In this document: positions 7,857 to 15,743 of the stretch, piece after piece | How the letters are laid out: every line of letters starts with the position of its first letter | How positions within the stretch are numbered: position 1 is the first letter of the stretch | NCBI GenBank assembly: GCA_031277885.1 | Contig: JAITLM010000168.1 | Location: 1 to 33,349, forward strand | DNA length: 33,349 bases | Direction: 5' to 3' | From: Microbacterium sp. | GTDB taxonomy: Bacteria; Actinomycetota; Actinomycetes; Actinomycetales; Microbacteriaceae | Translations under genes and position numbers: made by a program | Notes under the pieces: model-generated | The model's database searches: none | Seen by the model: the letters and a program-made list of their open reading frames with translations, nothing else | Told to the model about the DNA's origin: nothing

Positions 7857-9320
7857 ATGCCTGAATCCCGCTCCGCGCTGAGCACCGTCCAGATCGTCGC
7901 AGGCCTCGCCGACATCCTCGGCCCCGACCGGATCGACACCGACCCCGCGGCGCTCCGCGACGCCTCCGTCGACCGGTTCAAGAAGTACACGGCCGCGCAC
8001 GGCATCTTCGACGGACCGTTCCCCTCCGCGATCGTCTACCCCGGCAGCACCGATGAGGTGGCCTCCGTCCTCCGCTTCGCGAACGACAACCTCGTCGCGG
8101 TCGTGCCGCGCACCGGGCGCACCGCGACCGAGGGAGGACTGGAGACCGTGGTGGCGGACTCGATCGTGCTCGACGGCTCCCGGATGGACGCGATCCTCGA
8201 CGTGAACACGGTCGACATGATGGCGACCGTGCAGTGCGGCGTGCCGTTGCAGCGCCTCGAGGACGAGCTGCGCGCCCAGGGCCTCACCACGGGCCACTCC
8301 CCGCAGTCCAAGCCGCTCGCGCAGTACGGCGGCCTCACCGCGACGCGCTCGATCGGCCAGTTCTCCACCCTGTACGGCGGGATCGAGGACATGATCGTCG
8401 GGCTCGAGGCGGTGCTCGCGGACGGCACCGTGACCCGCATCAAGAACGTCCCGCGGCGCGCGGCGGGGCCGGACATCCGGCACATCGTCGTCGGCAACGA
8501 GGGCGCGCTGGCAGTGATCACCGAGGTGACGATCAAGATCTTCCGGTACCAGCCGGAGAACAACAGGTTCTTCGGCTTCCTCCTGGACGACTTCGGATCC
8601 GGCGTGGATGCGCTGCGCGAGCTCATCACGAGCGGCTACCGCCCGTCCGTGTGCCGTGTGTACTCGCCCGAGGACGCCCGCCAGCACTTCAGCCACTTCT
8701 CCGACGGGAAGAACGTCGTCGTGCTCGTCGCCGAGGGGCCGAAGCCGCTCGCCGACGCGACGGCGACGGCGATCGAGCAGGTCTTCGCCGATCGTCCCCA
8801 CGTCCGAGTGGACGATGCCCTGATCGAGCAGTGGTTCGCCCACCTCAACTGGGATCAGAGCGCGATCGACCGCGAGCGCCGGGAGATGCAGGAGCATCCG
8901 CACCTCGGCTACACGACCGAGGTCTCGGTGGACTGGTCGCGCACGGACGAGCTGTACCGGGCGGTGATGGACCGGATCCGCACCGAGTTCCCGCGGGCGG
9001 CCGATCTGACGATGCTGGGCGCGCACTCCTCGCACAGCTACCAGACCGGCACCAACCTGTACTTCGTGTACGACTACGACATCCGCTGCGAGCCGCGGCA
9101 GGAGATCACCGAGTACCACGAGCCGCTCAACGGCATCATCGTCGAGGAGGCGCTGCGCCTGGGCGGATCGATGGTGCACCACCACGGCATCGGCAAGTAC
9201 CGCACGCCGTGGACCCGGCAGGAGCACGGCAGCGCCTACGTGCTGCTCGAGCGGCTGAAGGCGGTGCTCGACCCGAACGGGATCATGAACCCGGGGACGA
9301 TCTACCCGCTGGAGGCCTGA
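7857..9320 (+). CDS. FAD-linked oxidase/dehydrogenase, YgcU-like
   Basis: This 487-aa protein of the vanillyl-alcohol-oxidase/PCMH flavoprotein family has an N-terminal FAD-binding domain (about 55-235, with PRTGRTATEGG at 84-94 and the segment starting GHSPQSKPLAQYGG near 146) and a C-terminal cap domain. The cap contains HHH at 441-443 and the family ending LDPNGIMNPGTIYPL. From memory it matches E. coli YgcU closely, including a run around TRIKNVPRRAAGPDIRH that is nearly identical. Relatives include alkyl-DHAP synthase, glycolate oxidase GlcD and D-lactate dehydrogenase. It probably oxidises a hydroxyl group. The electron acceptor is not encoded here; I see no ETF genes. Confidence 0.9.
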   Translation: MPESRSALSTVQIVAGLADILGPDRIDTDPAALRDASVDRFKKYTAAHGIFDGPFPSAIVYPGSTDEVASVLRFANDNLVAVVPRTGRTATEGGLETVVADSIVLDGSRMDAILDVNTVDMMATVQCGVPLQRLEDELRAQGLTTGHSPQSKPLAQYGGLTATRSIGQFSTLYGGIEDMIVGLEAVLADGTVTRIKNVPRRAAGPDIRHIVVGNEGALAVITEVTIKIFRYQPENNRFFGFLLDDFGSGVDALRELITSGYRPSVCRVYSPEDARQHFSHFSDGKNVVVLVAEGPKPLADATATAIEQVFADRPHVRVDDALIEQWFAHLNWDQSAIDRERREMQEHPHLGYTTEVSVDWSRTDELYRAVMDRIRTEFPRAADLTMLGAHSSHSYQTGTNLYFVYDYDIRCEPRQEITEYHEPLNGIIVEEALRLGGSMVHHHGIGKYRTPWTRQEHGSAYVLLERLKAVLDPNGIMNPGTIYPLEA

Positions 9321-9323
9321 CGC

Positions 9324-10778
9324 GTGGACTCGTTCCTCGTCGCCATCGACAACGGATCCCAGAGCACCAAGGTGCTCGTGGTCGATCAGGGCGGCCGGGT
9401 GCACGCCTCCGCCCGGGTGGGGCTGCGCCCCTACGACACGAGCCTGCCGGGGCGCGCCGTGCATCCGGACGACGACGTGTGGGAGTCGATCGCGACGGCG
9501 TGCGCGACCGCCCTGCGCCGCTTCTCCGGCGACCGTTCCCGCATCGTCGGGGTGGGGCTCTGCACGATCCGGTTCTGCCGCGCCTACCTGCGTGCGGACG
9601 GGACCCTCGCCGAGCCGCTGCTGAGCTGGATGGACGAGCGCGTCGGGCTCCCCTTCGACGCGGACGCCGCCGGCGCGAACGATGTGCGGTGGATCACGTC
9701 GTCGTCCGGCTACGTCTCGCACCGGCTGACCGGCGAGCGCACGGACGCGAGCGGCAACCTCCAGGGCGTGTGGCCGATCGATCCGGCCCGCTGGCGCTGG
9801 TCGGACGACCCCGAGGCGTACCTGGCCACGGGCATGCCCCGGGAGATGCTGTTCGACCTCAGGGATCCGGGTGAGGAGCTCGGCCGCGTGACGGCCGCGG
9901 CGGCCGCGCTCACCGGGCTGCCCGAGGGCGTCCCGGTCTTCGCGACCTCGAACGACAAGGCGGTGGAGGCGCTCGGCGCCGGCGCCGGCAACGAGGGCGA
10001 CGTGCTGCTGTCGCTCGGCACGTACATCGCCGCGATGACCGCGGGCGCAGGGCCGGAGCACGGGGAGACCTTCTGGTCCAACTTCGCCGCCCGGCCCGCG
10101 ATGCATCTCGCCGAGAGCCACGGCGTGCGGCGAGGGATGTGGACGGTCAGCTGGCTGCGCCGGCTCGTGCAGCCCGAAGGATCCGCGGATGAGTCCATGT
10201 ACGACCTGGAGGCGCTGCTGGACGCCGAAGCGGCCGCTGTCCCGGCGGGGAGCGACGGCGTCGCCGCGGTGCTGGACTGGCTCGCGCCGTCCGACGAGCC
10301 GTGGCGACGCGGGGCGCTCCTCGGCTTCTCCGGCCCGCAGGGACGGGCGCACGTGTACCGGGCGATCCTGGAGGCGGTCGCGCTGGCCATGGCCGACAAC
10401 GTCGATGCCATGTCCGCCGAGCTGGGACGGGCGCCGAGCGCGCTGATCGTCACGGGAGGCGGAGCGCAGTCCGCCACGATGCGGCAGATCCTCGCCGACG
10501 TCTTCGCGCTGCCCGTGCGGCGTGCCGGGGTCGACGATGCGGCCGGCCTCGGCGCCGCGATCTGCGCGGCCGTCGGGGCCGGGATCCATCAGGACTGGGC
10601 GAGCGCGATCGCGGCGATGGTCCGCCCCGGCGGTGTCACGCTGCCCGGCGAGGACGAGGCCGCCTATCGCCGCCTGCGTCCGTGGCACCGCGGCGTCCGG
10701 GAGCGCGTCGCGGAGCTATCCCGGTGGTCGGTCGGGAACATCGGGGACATCGACGATCAGGAGAGGAACGAGGAATGA
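9324..10778 (+). CDS. FGGY-family carbohydrate kinase
   Basis: This 484-aa kinase of the FGGY group (glycerol, xylulose, ribulose and related kinases) starts at a GTG, with GGAGG eight bases upstream. Visible motifs are the N-terminal phosphate loop DNGSQSTK (9-16), the catalytic-type Asp D211 in the ATSNDKAVEALGAG segment, LSLGTYIA (229-236), and the second signature VTGGGAQSATMRQILADVFALPV. It would phosphorylate a sugar or polyol with ATP. Closely spaced behind YgcW- and YgcU-like genes, it parallels the E. coli ygcW-ygcE-ygcU grouping, although I do not see special similarity to YgcE itself. Its stop overlaps the Fae-like start by four bases. Confidence 0.9.
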   Translation: MDSFLVAIDNGSQSTKVLVVDQGGRVHASARVGLRPYDTSLPGRAVHPDDDVWESIATACATALRRFSGDRSRIVGVGLCTIRFCRAYLRADGTLAEPLLSWMDERVGLPFDADAAGANDVRWITSSSGYVSHRLTGERTDASGNLQGVWPIDPARWRWSDDPEAYLATGMPREMLFDLRDPGEELGRVTAAAAALTGLPEGVPVFATSNDKAVEALGAGAGNEGDVLLSLGTYIAAMTAGAGPEHGETFWSNFAARPAMHLAESHGVRRGMWTVSWLRRLVQPEGSADESMYDLEALLDAEAAAVPAGSDGVAAVLDWLAPSDEPWRRGALLGFSGPQGRAHVYRAILEAVALAMADNVDAMSAELGRAPSALIVTGGGAQSATMRQILADVFALPVRRAGVDDAAGLGAAICAAVGAGIHQDWASAIAAMVRPGGVTLPGEDEAAYRRLRPWHRGVRERVAELSRWSVGNIGDIDDQERNEE

Positions 10779-11302
10779 ACCAGGACATCGACGGGCGCTT
10801 CGCGCAGGGCTGGGGCGGATCCGCCCCGAACGGCGTCCACGTCAACGTGCTGCTGGCGCGTCGGGGGTCGCCGACGGCGGCGTCGATCACCACCGCCTTC
10901 ACCGCCCCGCGCCCGGGCTTCACGCCGATCCTCGCGTGCGTCGGCGAGAGCCAGCAGCAGTACGTCACCGTGAACCCGCCGACCGTGATCCTCTCCAAGT
11001 CGTTCGCGGAGGAGGGCGGCATGGTCGAGACGGCGGTCTTCGGGGCGGCGCAGGTCGGGATCGCGCAGGGGGTGCTCGATGCGGTCGCCGCGGAGACCAT
11101 CTCCGGCGATCAGGACACGCTCGTCTTCGTGTCCCTGTGGATCGACCCCGCCTGCGACGACGAGACCGCGGTCAAGCACGCCTCCCGAGAGGCGGCGGCG
11201 TCCGCCGTGGCGGAGGCCGCGACAGGCCTGCCTGCGGAGGTGCGCGCCGCCCAGGTCGCCGCCCGCGACACCCTCACGCACCCCTTCTACGGCGGCGCCT
11301 GA
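10775..11302 (+). CDS. Formaldehyde-activating enzyme (Fae) family protein
   Basis: This 175-aa protein is recognisable as Fae over its full length. VHVNVLLARRGSP (21-33) matches the AHIDLLIGPKGSP type of segment with the active-site-type His22 retained. PGFTPILACV, PPTVILSKS, the VFGAAQVGIAQGVLDAVA region and the C-terminal THPF (168-171) all align with methylotroph Fae, which is about 170 aa. Fae condenses formaldehyde with tetrahydromethanopterin. Actinobacteria are not known to make that cofactor, so this protein may use another carrier or another aldehyde, or simply bind one. Its ATG overlaps the kinase stop (ATGA at 10775-10778), so it belongs to the same operon and is its last gene, followed by a strong hairpin. 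Confidence 0.88.
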   Translation: MNQDIDGRFAQGWGGSAPNGVHVNVLLARRGSPTAASITTAFTAPRPGFTPILACVGESQQQYVTVNPPTVILSKSFAEEGGMVETAVFGAAQVGIAQGVLDAVAAETISGDQDTLVFVSLWIDPACDDETAVKHASREAAASAVAEAATGLPAEVRAAQVAARDTLTHPFYGGA

Positions 11303-11309
11303 GACCCGA

Positions 11310-11355
11310 GTCGTCCCCCTCAGCGGAGCCTGGAGCGTCCGCTGAGGGGGACGAC
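11310..11355. terminator. Perfect 18-bp hairpin ending the catabolic operon
   Basis: The arms GTCGTCCCCCTCAGCGGA (11310-11327) and TCCGCTGAGGGGGACGAC (11338-11355) are perfectly complementary around a ten-base loop. There is no T-tract, which is common for actinobacterial terminators. It begins eight bases after the Fae-like stop. The 3' arm is repeated in diverged form at 1-21. Confidence 0.75.
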
Positions 11356-11403
11356 CCGGATCAATGGGCCCCGCGGACTCGCTGTGGATCCGCCCGGGGC
11401 TTC

Positions 11404-11439
11404 TTGACAGGGGTGCGGACGGGGGCCGACGATGGCGCC
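11404..11439 (+). promoter_or_regulatory. Promoter with leaderless start for the 68-aa gene
   Basis: TTGACA (11404-11409), an 18-base spacer and GACGAT (11428-11433) precede the ATG at 11440 by six bases. Transcription would begin at or beside the start codon. No Shine-Dalgarno sequence is visible. The -35 is a perfect consensus; the -10 is weak. Confidence 0.5.
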
Positions 11440-11646
11440 ATGACCCGAGAACCGTCCGACGAGGACAAAGCGATCGCCGACGTCATCGAACGCCTCCAGG
11501 CGAGGTTCCCCCAGACCGCGGAGATCGAGATCGACGGCGCGGTCCGAGACGCGCAGCGCTCGTTCGAGCGGGCGAGGGTGCGCGACTTCGTGCCCGTCCT
11601 CGTCGAGCGCGAAGCACGCGCGCGGATCGAGCGACCGATCCGCTGA
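11440..11646 (+). CDS. Small three-helix-bundle dimerisation-domain protein
   Basis: This 68-aa soluble, charged protein has the pattern of the small actinobacterial three-helix-bundle dimerisation domain: IADVIERLQARFP, a short linker, VRDAQRSFERARVRDFVPVLVEREARARI. The ending 'vRDFvPvLVER.AR..L' is typical. The domain also occurs at the N-terminus of some actinobacterial LMW-phosphatase/arsenate-reductase-like proteins, but here it stands alone. A consensus -35 box and a -10-like box put the start site at the ATG, which supports the gene being real. Its function is unknown. It is separated from the catabolic operon by a terminator, so it is probably an independent unit. Confidence 0.75.
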   Translation: MTREPSDEDKAIADVIERLQARFPQTAEIEIDGAVRDAQRSFERARVRDFVPVLVEREARARIERPIR

Positions 11647-11701
11647 ACCGGCGGCATACGGGCGCCGTGGACCGCGCGTCCGATGCCGTCCGTCGCCCGC
11701 G

Positions 11702-12676
11702 TCAGTCCTGCGCGCCGATCGTGCGGAGCTCTCCCGCCGCGTGCGGCTCCGGCGCCCAGAGCGGCGCCTCATGCGCGGGCGACATCCACGCCCGCTGCTC
11801 CGAGGTGGCGATCGCGGCGTCGAGGAAGCCGCTGATCTCGGCGGTCAGCGGCTCATCCCGCCAGACCAGCGACCACGGGTAGACGGGCTGGATCTCGCGG
11901 GGAGCGGACACCGGGTAGCCGAGGTCGCGATACCGGCGCGCGTAGGAGTCGAACTCGAGCAGGTACTCGGATCCGGTGGCGCGCAGCATCCGCGGCTCGC
12001 ACTGCTCGAAGGTGCCGGGATTGCCCAGCCAGCGGAAGGTCGTGTCGAGGCGGTCCTCCAGGAGTGCGAGGTACTCGCCGTGCGCATTGAACAGCCCTGA
12101 TCGAGGCGGATCCCCGAAGACCTTCACCGGACGTCCGTGGAAGGACGCCGTCCGCGGGGCCGCATCGCCCCGGCGGCCGATGAGCCAGAACGGCTCGAGG
12201 CGGATGAGGCGGTGCCGCCAGCCGGTCGGATGCTCGGCACGCATCGCCGGGGTGAGCCGGATGATCGCGACATCGAGCAGCCCCGCCATGAGCGCGGAGA
12301 ACTGCCGCACGCTGTCGATCGAGTGCTCGGTCACGGGCACGTCCGGGGACTCGGCGGCGAAGGCGTCCGAGATCGTGCGGCTCGTGTCGAGGCCGAAGAT
12401 GTGCGCCATCCGCACACCGGTCGTCCGCGGGTGCGTCATGCGCGTCACCTGGGCGAGAAGGGTGCGCGCCTCCCGCAGGAACCGGTCGCCTTCGGGCGTG
12501 AGCGCCACGTGACGGCTGTCGCGCAGGAAGAGCGCGAACCCGAGCTGATCCTCGAGCCTGCGCAGCTGCTTGGAGAGGGCGGGCTGACTGATGTGCAGGG
12601 TGGCCGCGGCCCGGCCGAAATGCAGCTCGTCGGCGACCGCGACGAAGTAGCGGACGAGCCGCAGGTCGAGATCCAT
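11702..12676 (-). CDS. LysR-family transcriptional regulator
   Basis: This 324-aa LysR regulator has an N-terminal winged helix (1-60: LRLVRYFVAVADELHFGRAAATL, then SQPALSKQLRRLEDQLG) and a C-terminal substrate-binding-like domain from about residue 90. The frame is open to 12721, but GGAGG lies at ideal distance before the ATG at 12676, and MDLDLRLVRYF is the normal N-terminus. It is divergent from the alpha/beta hydrolase and SDR genes, with 139 bases between. By the usual LysR rule it probably controls those two genes and itself. I see no clear T-N11-A site that I would defend. Confidence 0.92.
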   Translation of the reverse strand: MDLDLRLVRYFVAVADELHFGRAAATLHISQPALSKQLRRLEDQLGFALFLRDSRHVALTPEGDRFLREARTLLAQVTRMTHPRTTGVRMAHIFGLDTSRTISDAFAAESPDVPVTEHSIDSVRQFSALMAGLLDVAIIRLTPAMRAEHPTGWRHRLIRLEPFWLIGRRGDAAPRTASFHGRPVKVFGDPPRSGLFNAHGEYLALLEDRLDTTFRWLGNPGTFEQCEPRMLRATGSEYLLEFDSYARRYRDLGYPVSAPREIQPVYPWSLVWRDEPLTAEISGFLDAAIATSEQRAWMSPAHEAPLWAPEPHAAGELRTIGAQD

Positions 12677-12815
12677 CGCACCTCCTGCCCGAAGCGTGGC
12701 GCAGCGGAGCCGGCGATGCAAGATCGGTTATCGATCCGGTGCGAACAGGTCTTGGACGGCGCTCGGGGCACGGGTGTGTGCTGAGCTTCATCACCCGAGT
12801 GCGAGGAGCGCGATC

Positions 12816-13616
12816 ATGGCCGCGAACGCCCGTCCTGTCGTCTTCATCCACGGCCTGTGGCTGCACGCGAGCAGCTGGGAACCGTGGATCGAGAAGTTCC
12901 GCGCCGCCGGCTACGAGCCCGTCGCGCCGGGGTGGCCGAACGAGCCGGGAACCGTCGCCGAGGCCCGTGCGGATCCGGACGCCGTCGCCGACATCGGCAT
13001 CGACGAGGCGGCGGGACGATTCGCCGAGGTCGCGACGGCGCTCGGCGACGACACGATCCTGATCGGGCACTCGTTCGGCGGACTCATCGCGGAGAAGCTG
13101 CTCGGCGAGGGCATCGGCGCCGGTGCGGTGGCGATCGATCCGGCGCAGATCAAGGGCGTGCTGCCGCTGCCGCTGGCCCAGCTGCGTTCCGGGTTCCCCG
13201 CGCTGGGCAACCCGGCGAACCTGCACCGCGCCGTCTCCCTGACCGCGGCGCAGTTCCGCTACGGGTTCGGCAACGCGCTGGACGAGGAGGAGTCGAATGC
13301 GCTGTACGAGCGCTGGACCATCCCGTCTCCGGCCCGCCCGCTGTTCCAGGCCGCGGCCGCGAACTTCGTGATGCGCTCTCCGGCGGCGGTGAACACCGGG
13401 CGCGAGCCGCGGGGTCCGCTCCTGCTGATCTCCGGGACCGCGGATCACACCGTGCCCGATGTCGTCACCCGCTCCACGCTCAAGCAGTACCGCGACTCGA
13501 TGGCGATCACGGAGCTCCAGCAGTTCGAGGGGCGCGGGCACTCGCTCACGATCGACCACGGCTGGGGCGACGTCGCCGACGCCGTGCTGACCTGGCTCGA
13601 GGCGCAGGGCCTCTGA
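12816..13616 (+). CDS. Alpha/beta-fold hydrolase
   Basis: This 266-aa hydrolase has the oxyanion-type HG near residues 12-13 (VVFIHGLWLHASSW), the nucleophile elbow GHSFGG with S86, the likely acid D210 in ISGTADHTVP and the base H242 in GRGHSLTIDHG. The triad looks intact. Together with the length and the absence of a signal peptide, this suggests a cytoplasmic esterase, lactonase or haloperoxidase-like enzyme; the substrate is unknown. I chose the ATG at 12816 because GAGGAG lies upstream and the 40 residues before it do not look like protein. The SDR gene follows one base after its stop, so the two are probably one operon under the divergent LysR regulator. Confidence 0.9.
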   Translation: MAANARPVVFIHGLWLHASSWEPWIEKFRAAGYEPVAPGWPNEPGTVAEARADPDAVADIGIDEAAGRFAEVATALGDDTILIGHSFGGLIAEKLLGEGIGAGAVAIDPAQIKGVLPLPLAQLRSGFPALGNPANLHRAVSLTAAQFRYGFGNALDEEESNALYERWTIPSPARPLFQAAAANFVMRSPAAVNTGREPRGPLLLISGTADHTVPDVVTRSTLKQYRDSMAITELQQFEGRGHSLTIDHGWGDVADAVLTWLEAQGL

Positions 13617-13617
13617 C

Positions 13618-14406
13618 ATGGATCTCGGTCTCGACGGCGCGGTCGCCCTCGTCACCGGTGCCGGGCGGGGGATCGGGCTCGCCGTCACCCGGACGCTCGT
13701 CGCGGAGGGCGCCAGAGTGCTGGCCGCGTCGCGCACCGTCACGCCGGAACTCGGCGCGCTCGCCGCGGCGGGCACGGTGGTGGCGCTCCCCGCCGACCTC
13801 ACGGATCCGTCGGTCGCCGAGGACCTCGTCGCGCGTGCGGAAGCGCTCGGCGACCTGCGCGTCCTCGTGAACAACGTCGGGGGCGTGCACCCCCGCACGG
13901 GCGGCTTCGCCTCGGTGACCGACGAGGAGTGGACCGGAACGTTCCAGCTCGACGTGCTCACGGCGATCCGGATGACGCGGGCGGCGCTCCCCGTGATGCG
14001 AACGGCAGGAGGAGGCGCCGTCGTCACCGTGGCGTCGGTGAACGCACGGCTGCCCGATCCTGCGGTCATCGACTACAGCGCCGCGAAGGCCGCTCTGGTC
14101 AGCTTCTCCAAGTCCCTCTCGAAAGAGGTGGGCAGGGACGGGATCCGGGTGAACACGGTCAGCCCCGGCCCGGTCGCGACCGACCTCTGGCTCGGAGACG
14201 GCGGCGTGGCCGCCACCGTCTCCGCCGCGGCAGGCGCGGCCCGCGAGCAGATCGTCGCCGGAGCAGAAGCCTCGATGGTCACCGGTCGGTTCACGCGCCC
14301 GGACGAGGTCGCCGCTCTCGTGGCCTTCCTCGCGAGCGATCTGGTGGCCGGAAACATCACGGGCGCGGACGTCGTGATCGACGGAGGGCTCACCGCGGAG
14401 CTGTGA
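13618..14406 (+). CDS. SDR-family oxidoreductase
   Basis: This 262-aa classical short-chain dehydrogenase/reductase has TGAGRGIG (13-20) for NAD(P), NNVG (85-88), and catalytic S140, Y153 and K157 (YSAAK). The C-terminus ITGADVVIDGG is typical. It begins one base after the hydrolase stop. The hydrolase-SDR pair under LysR control suggests hydrolysis of an ester or lactone coupled with alcohol/ketone oxidoreduction. That link is inferred from context; the substrate class cannot be assigned. The gene converges on the FMN reductase gene, with 33 bases between them. Confidence 0.9.
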   Translation: MDLGLDGAVALVTGAGRGIGLAVTRTLVAEGARVLAASRTVTPELGALAAAGTVVALPADLTDPSVAEDLVARAEALGDLRVLVNNVGGVHPRTGGFASVTDEEWTGTFQLDVLTAIRMTRAALPVMRTAGGGAVVTVASVNARLPDPAVIDYSAAKAALVSFSKSLSKEVGRDGIRVNTVSPGPVATDLWLGDGGVAATVSAAAGAAREQIVAGAEASMVTGRFTRPDEVAALVAFLASDLVAGNITGADVVIDGGLTAEL

Positions 14407-14439
14407 TTCCGCACGATGTGGGGCGAAGGACCGCTCGCC

Positions 14440-15021
14440 TCAGGCCGCGAGCTCGGCGAGCTCGGGGTTGCGGACGGTCTCGAGGGCGTTCGCCCAGGCG
14501 ATGAGCTGGTCGAACAGGGTGTTCAGGAAGTCCGCCTGGTAGTCGCCGGGCGCGAACGTCTGGAAGTTCTCGAACTCCGTCATGAGCGAGAGCGTCAGCG
14601 TCTGCCGCACGGTCGCGACCTGCAGCTCTGCGAGCACGAGTCGCAGGTGCTCGATCGCGCGGGCCCCGCCCACGCCGCCGTATCCGACGAAGGCGGCCGC
14701 CTTGTTGTTCCACTCCGTGTGCAGGTAGTCGATCGCGTTCTTGAGGACGCCGGAGGTGGAGTGGTTGTACTCGGGGGTGACGAAGATGTAGCCGTCGAAC
14801 CCGGAGATCTTGTCGGACCATTCGCGGGTGTGGTCGTGCTGGTACCGGCCCATGGCGGGCGGCATCGGCTCGTCGAGGTGGGGGAGCGGGTAGTCGGCGA
14901 GGTCGACGAGTTCGAACTCGGCGTCGTCGCGCTGCGCGGCCTGCTGCAGCACCCAGTCGGCGACCTGCTTACCGTTGCGGCCGGGGCGGGTGCTCCCGAG
15001 GATGATGGCGATCTTGGTCAT
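14440..15021 (-). CDS. NADPH-dependent FMN reductase
   Basis: This 193-aa flavodoxin-fold protein has the FMN phosphate-binding segment GSTRPGR (9-15) and the PEYN motif (83-86) with the NHSTSGVLKNAIDYL helix, both characteristic of the NADPH-dependent FMN reductase/azoreductase family. It would reduce free FMN or a bound flavin with NADPH. AAGGAG is well placed before the ATG. It is the last gene of a minus-strand run with an F420-reductase-like gene and two LLM oxidoreductases, so it could supply reduced flavin to those enzymes. Confidence 0.9.
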   Translation of the reverse strand: MTKIAIILGSTRPGRNGKQVADWVLQQAAQRDDAEFELVDLADYPLPHLDEPMPPAMGRYQHDHTREWSDKISGFDGYIFVTPEYNHSTSGVLKNAIDYLHTEWNNKAAAFVGYGGVGGARAIEHLRLVLAELQVATVRQTLTLSLMTEFENFQTFAPGDYQADFLNTLFDQLIAWANALETVRNPELAELAA

Positions 15022-15055
15022 GTCACTAGCTCCTTGTCGAATGCGATGGTGAGGT

Positions 15056-15730
15056 TCAGGTGGTGGGGGTCGTCAGCGCGCGCTCCGCGGCCGCGGCGTC
15101 GATGAGAGCGCGCAGCTCGTCGGCGGGCAGATCGGCGCCGAAGGTCGGGTGGCCCGGCTGGAGCACGGCGCCGGTGGCGAGCGCTCCCGTGACGACCGGG
15201 TCGAACCCGAGGCGGTCGATGAACTCCGCCACGCGCGCGAGGTCATCGTCGTGGTCGCCGGCGATCGCGATCGCCTTGCGTCCCGGGGATCCCGCGGGCC
15301 GCGCCTCCTCCTCGAGGTCGTGGTAGCCCATGTGGTTCAGGGCCTTCACGACCCGGGATCCGGGGAGGAACTCCTGCACGATCTCACTGGTCGAGGAGCG
15401 GGGGTCGTCGAGGTCGTCGCGGATCCCGTCCGTCTCCCACCAGTAGTTCATGGCGTCGATCACGAGGGTGCCGCGCAACTCCTCGACGGGGAGGCGCCGA
15501 TACTTCCCGAGCGGCAGGGCCAGGATCACGAAGTCCGCCTCGCGGGCCGCGTCCTCCGGGCGCCGCACCTCGGCCCCGGGGGCGAGGACCTCGATCGTGA
15601 GGGCGATGCGCTCGGGGTCCCCAGATCCGGAGATGAGCACGCGGTAGCCGGCCGCGAGAGCCAGCCGGGCCAGCACGGTGCCGACCTTGCCGGCCCCGAG
15701 TATTCCGATCGTGCGGGTGCTGTCGTCCAT
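15056..15730 (-). CDS. NAD(P)-binding, F420-reductase-like oxidoreductase (copy 1)
   Basis: This 224-aa protein has a Rossmann motif GAGKVG (12-17) and the overall layout of NADPH:F420 oxidoreductase (FNO)-like proteins. It also shares VIDAMNYWW, the [23 protein letters not shown] region and [10 protein letters not shown] with the paralogue at 19653, at clearly more than half identity by eye. FNO moves hydride between NADPH and coenzyme F420. Whether this branch truly uses F420 is not shown by the sequence. GGAGG precedes the ATG. It is 34 bases upstream of the FMN reductase gene and 13 bases downstream of an LLM gene, so it is part of that operon. Confidence 0.87.
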   Translation of the reverse strand: MDDSTRTIGILGAGKVGTVLARLALAAGYRVLISGSGDPERIALTIEVLAPGAEVRRPEDAAREADFVILALPLGKYRRLPVEELRGTLVIDAMNYWWETDGIRDDLDDPRSSTSEIVQEFLPGSRVVKALNHMGYHDLEEEARPAGSPGRKAIAIAGDHDDDLARVAEFIDRLGFDPVVTGALATGAVLQPGHPTFGADLPADELRALIDAAAAERALTTPTT

Positions 15731-15743
15731 GATGTCCTCCCTC

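Noticed and set aside
7788..10688. Minus-strand open frame of 966 codons opposite the FAD dehydrogenase and kinase genes
   Set aside because: The plus strand encodes two full-length recognisable enzymes there. The antisense frame is His/Arg/Val-rich, with no domain or start signal.
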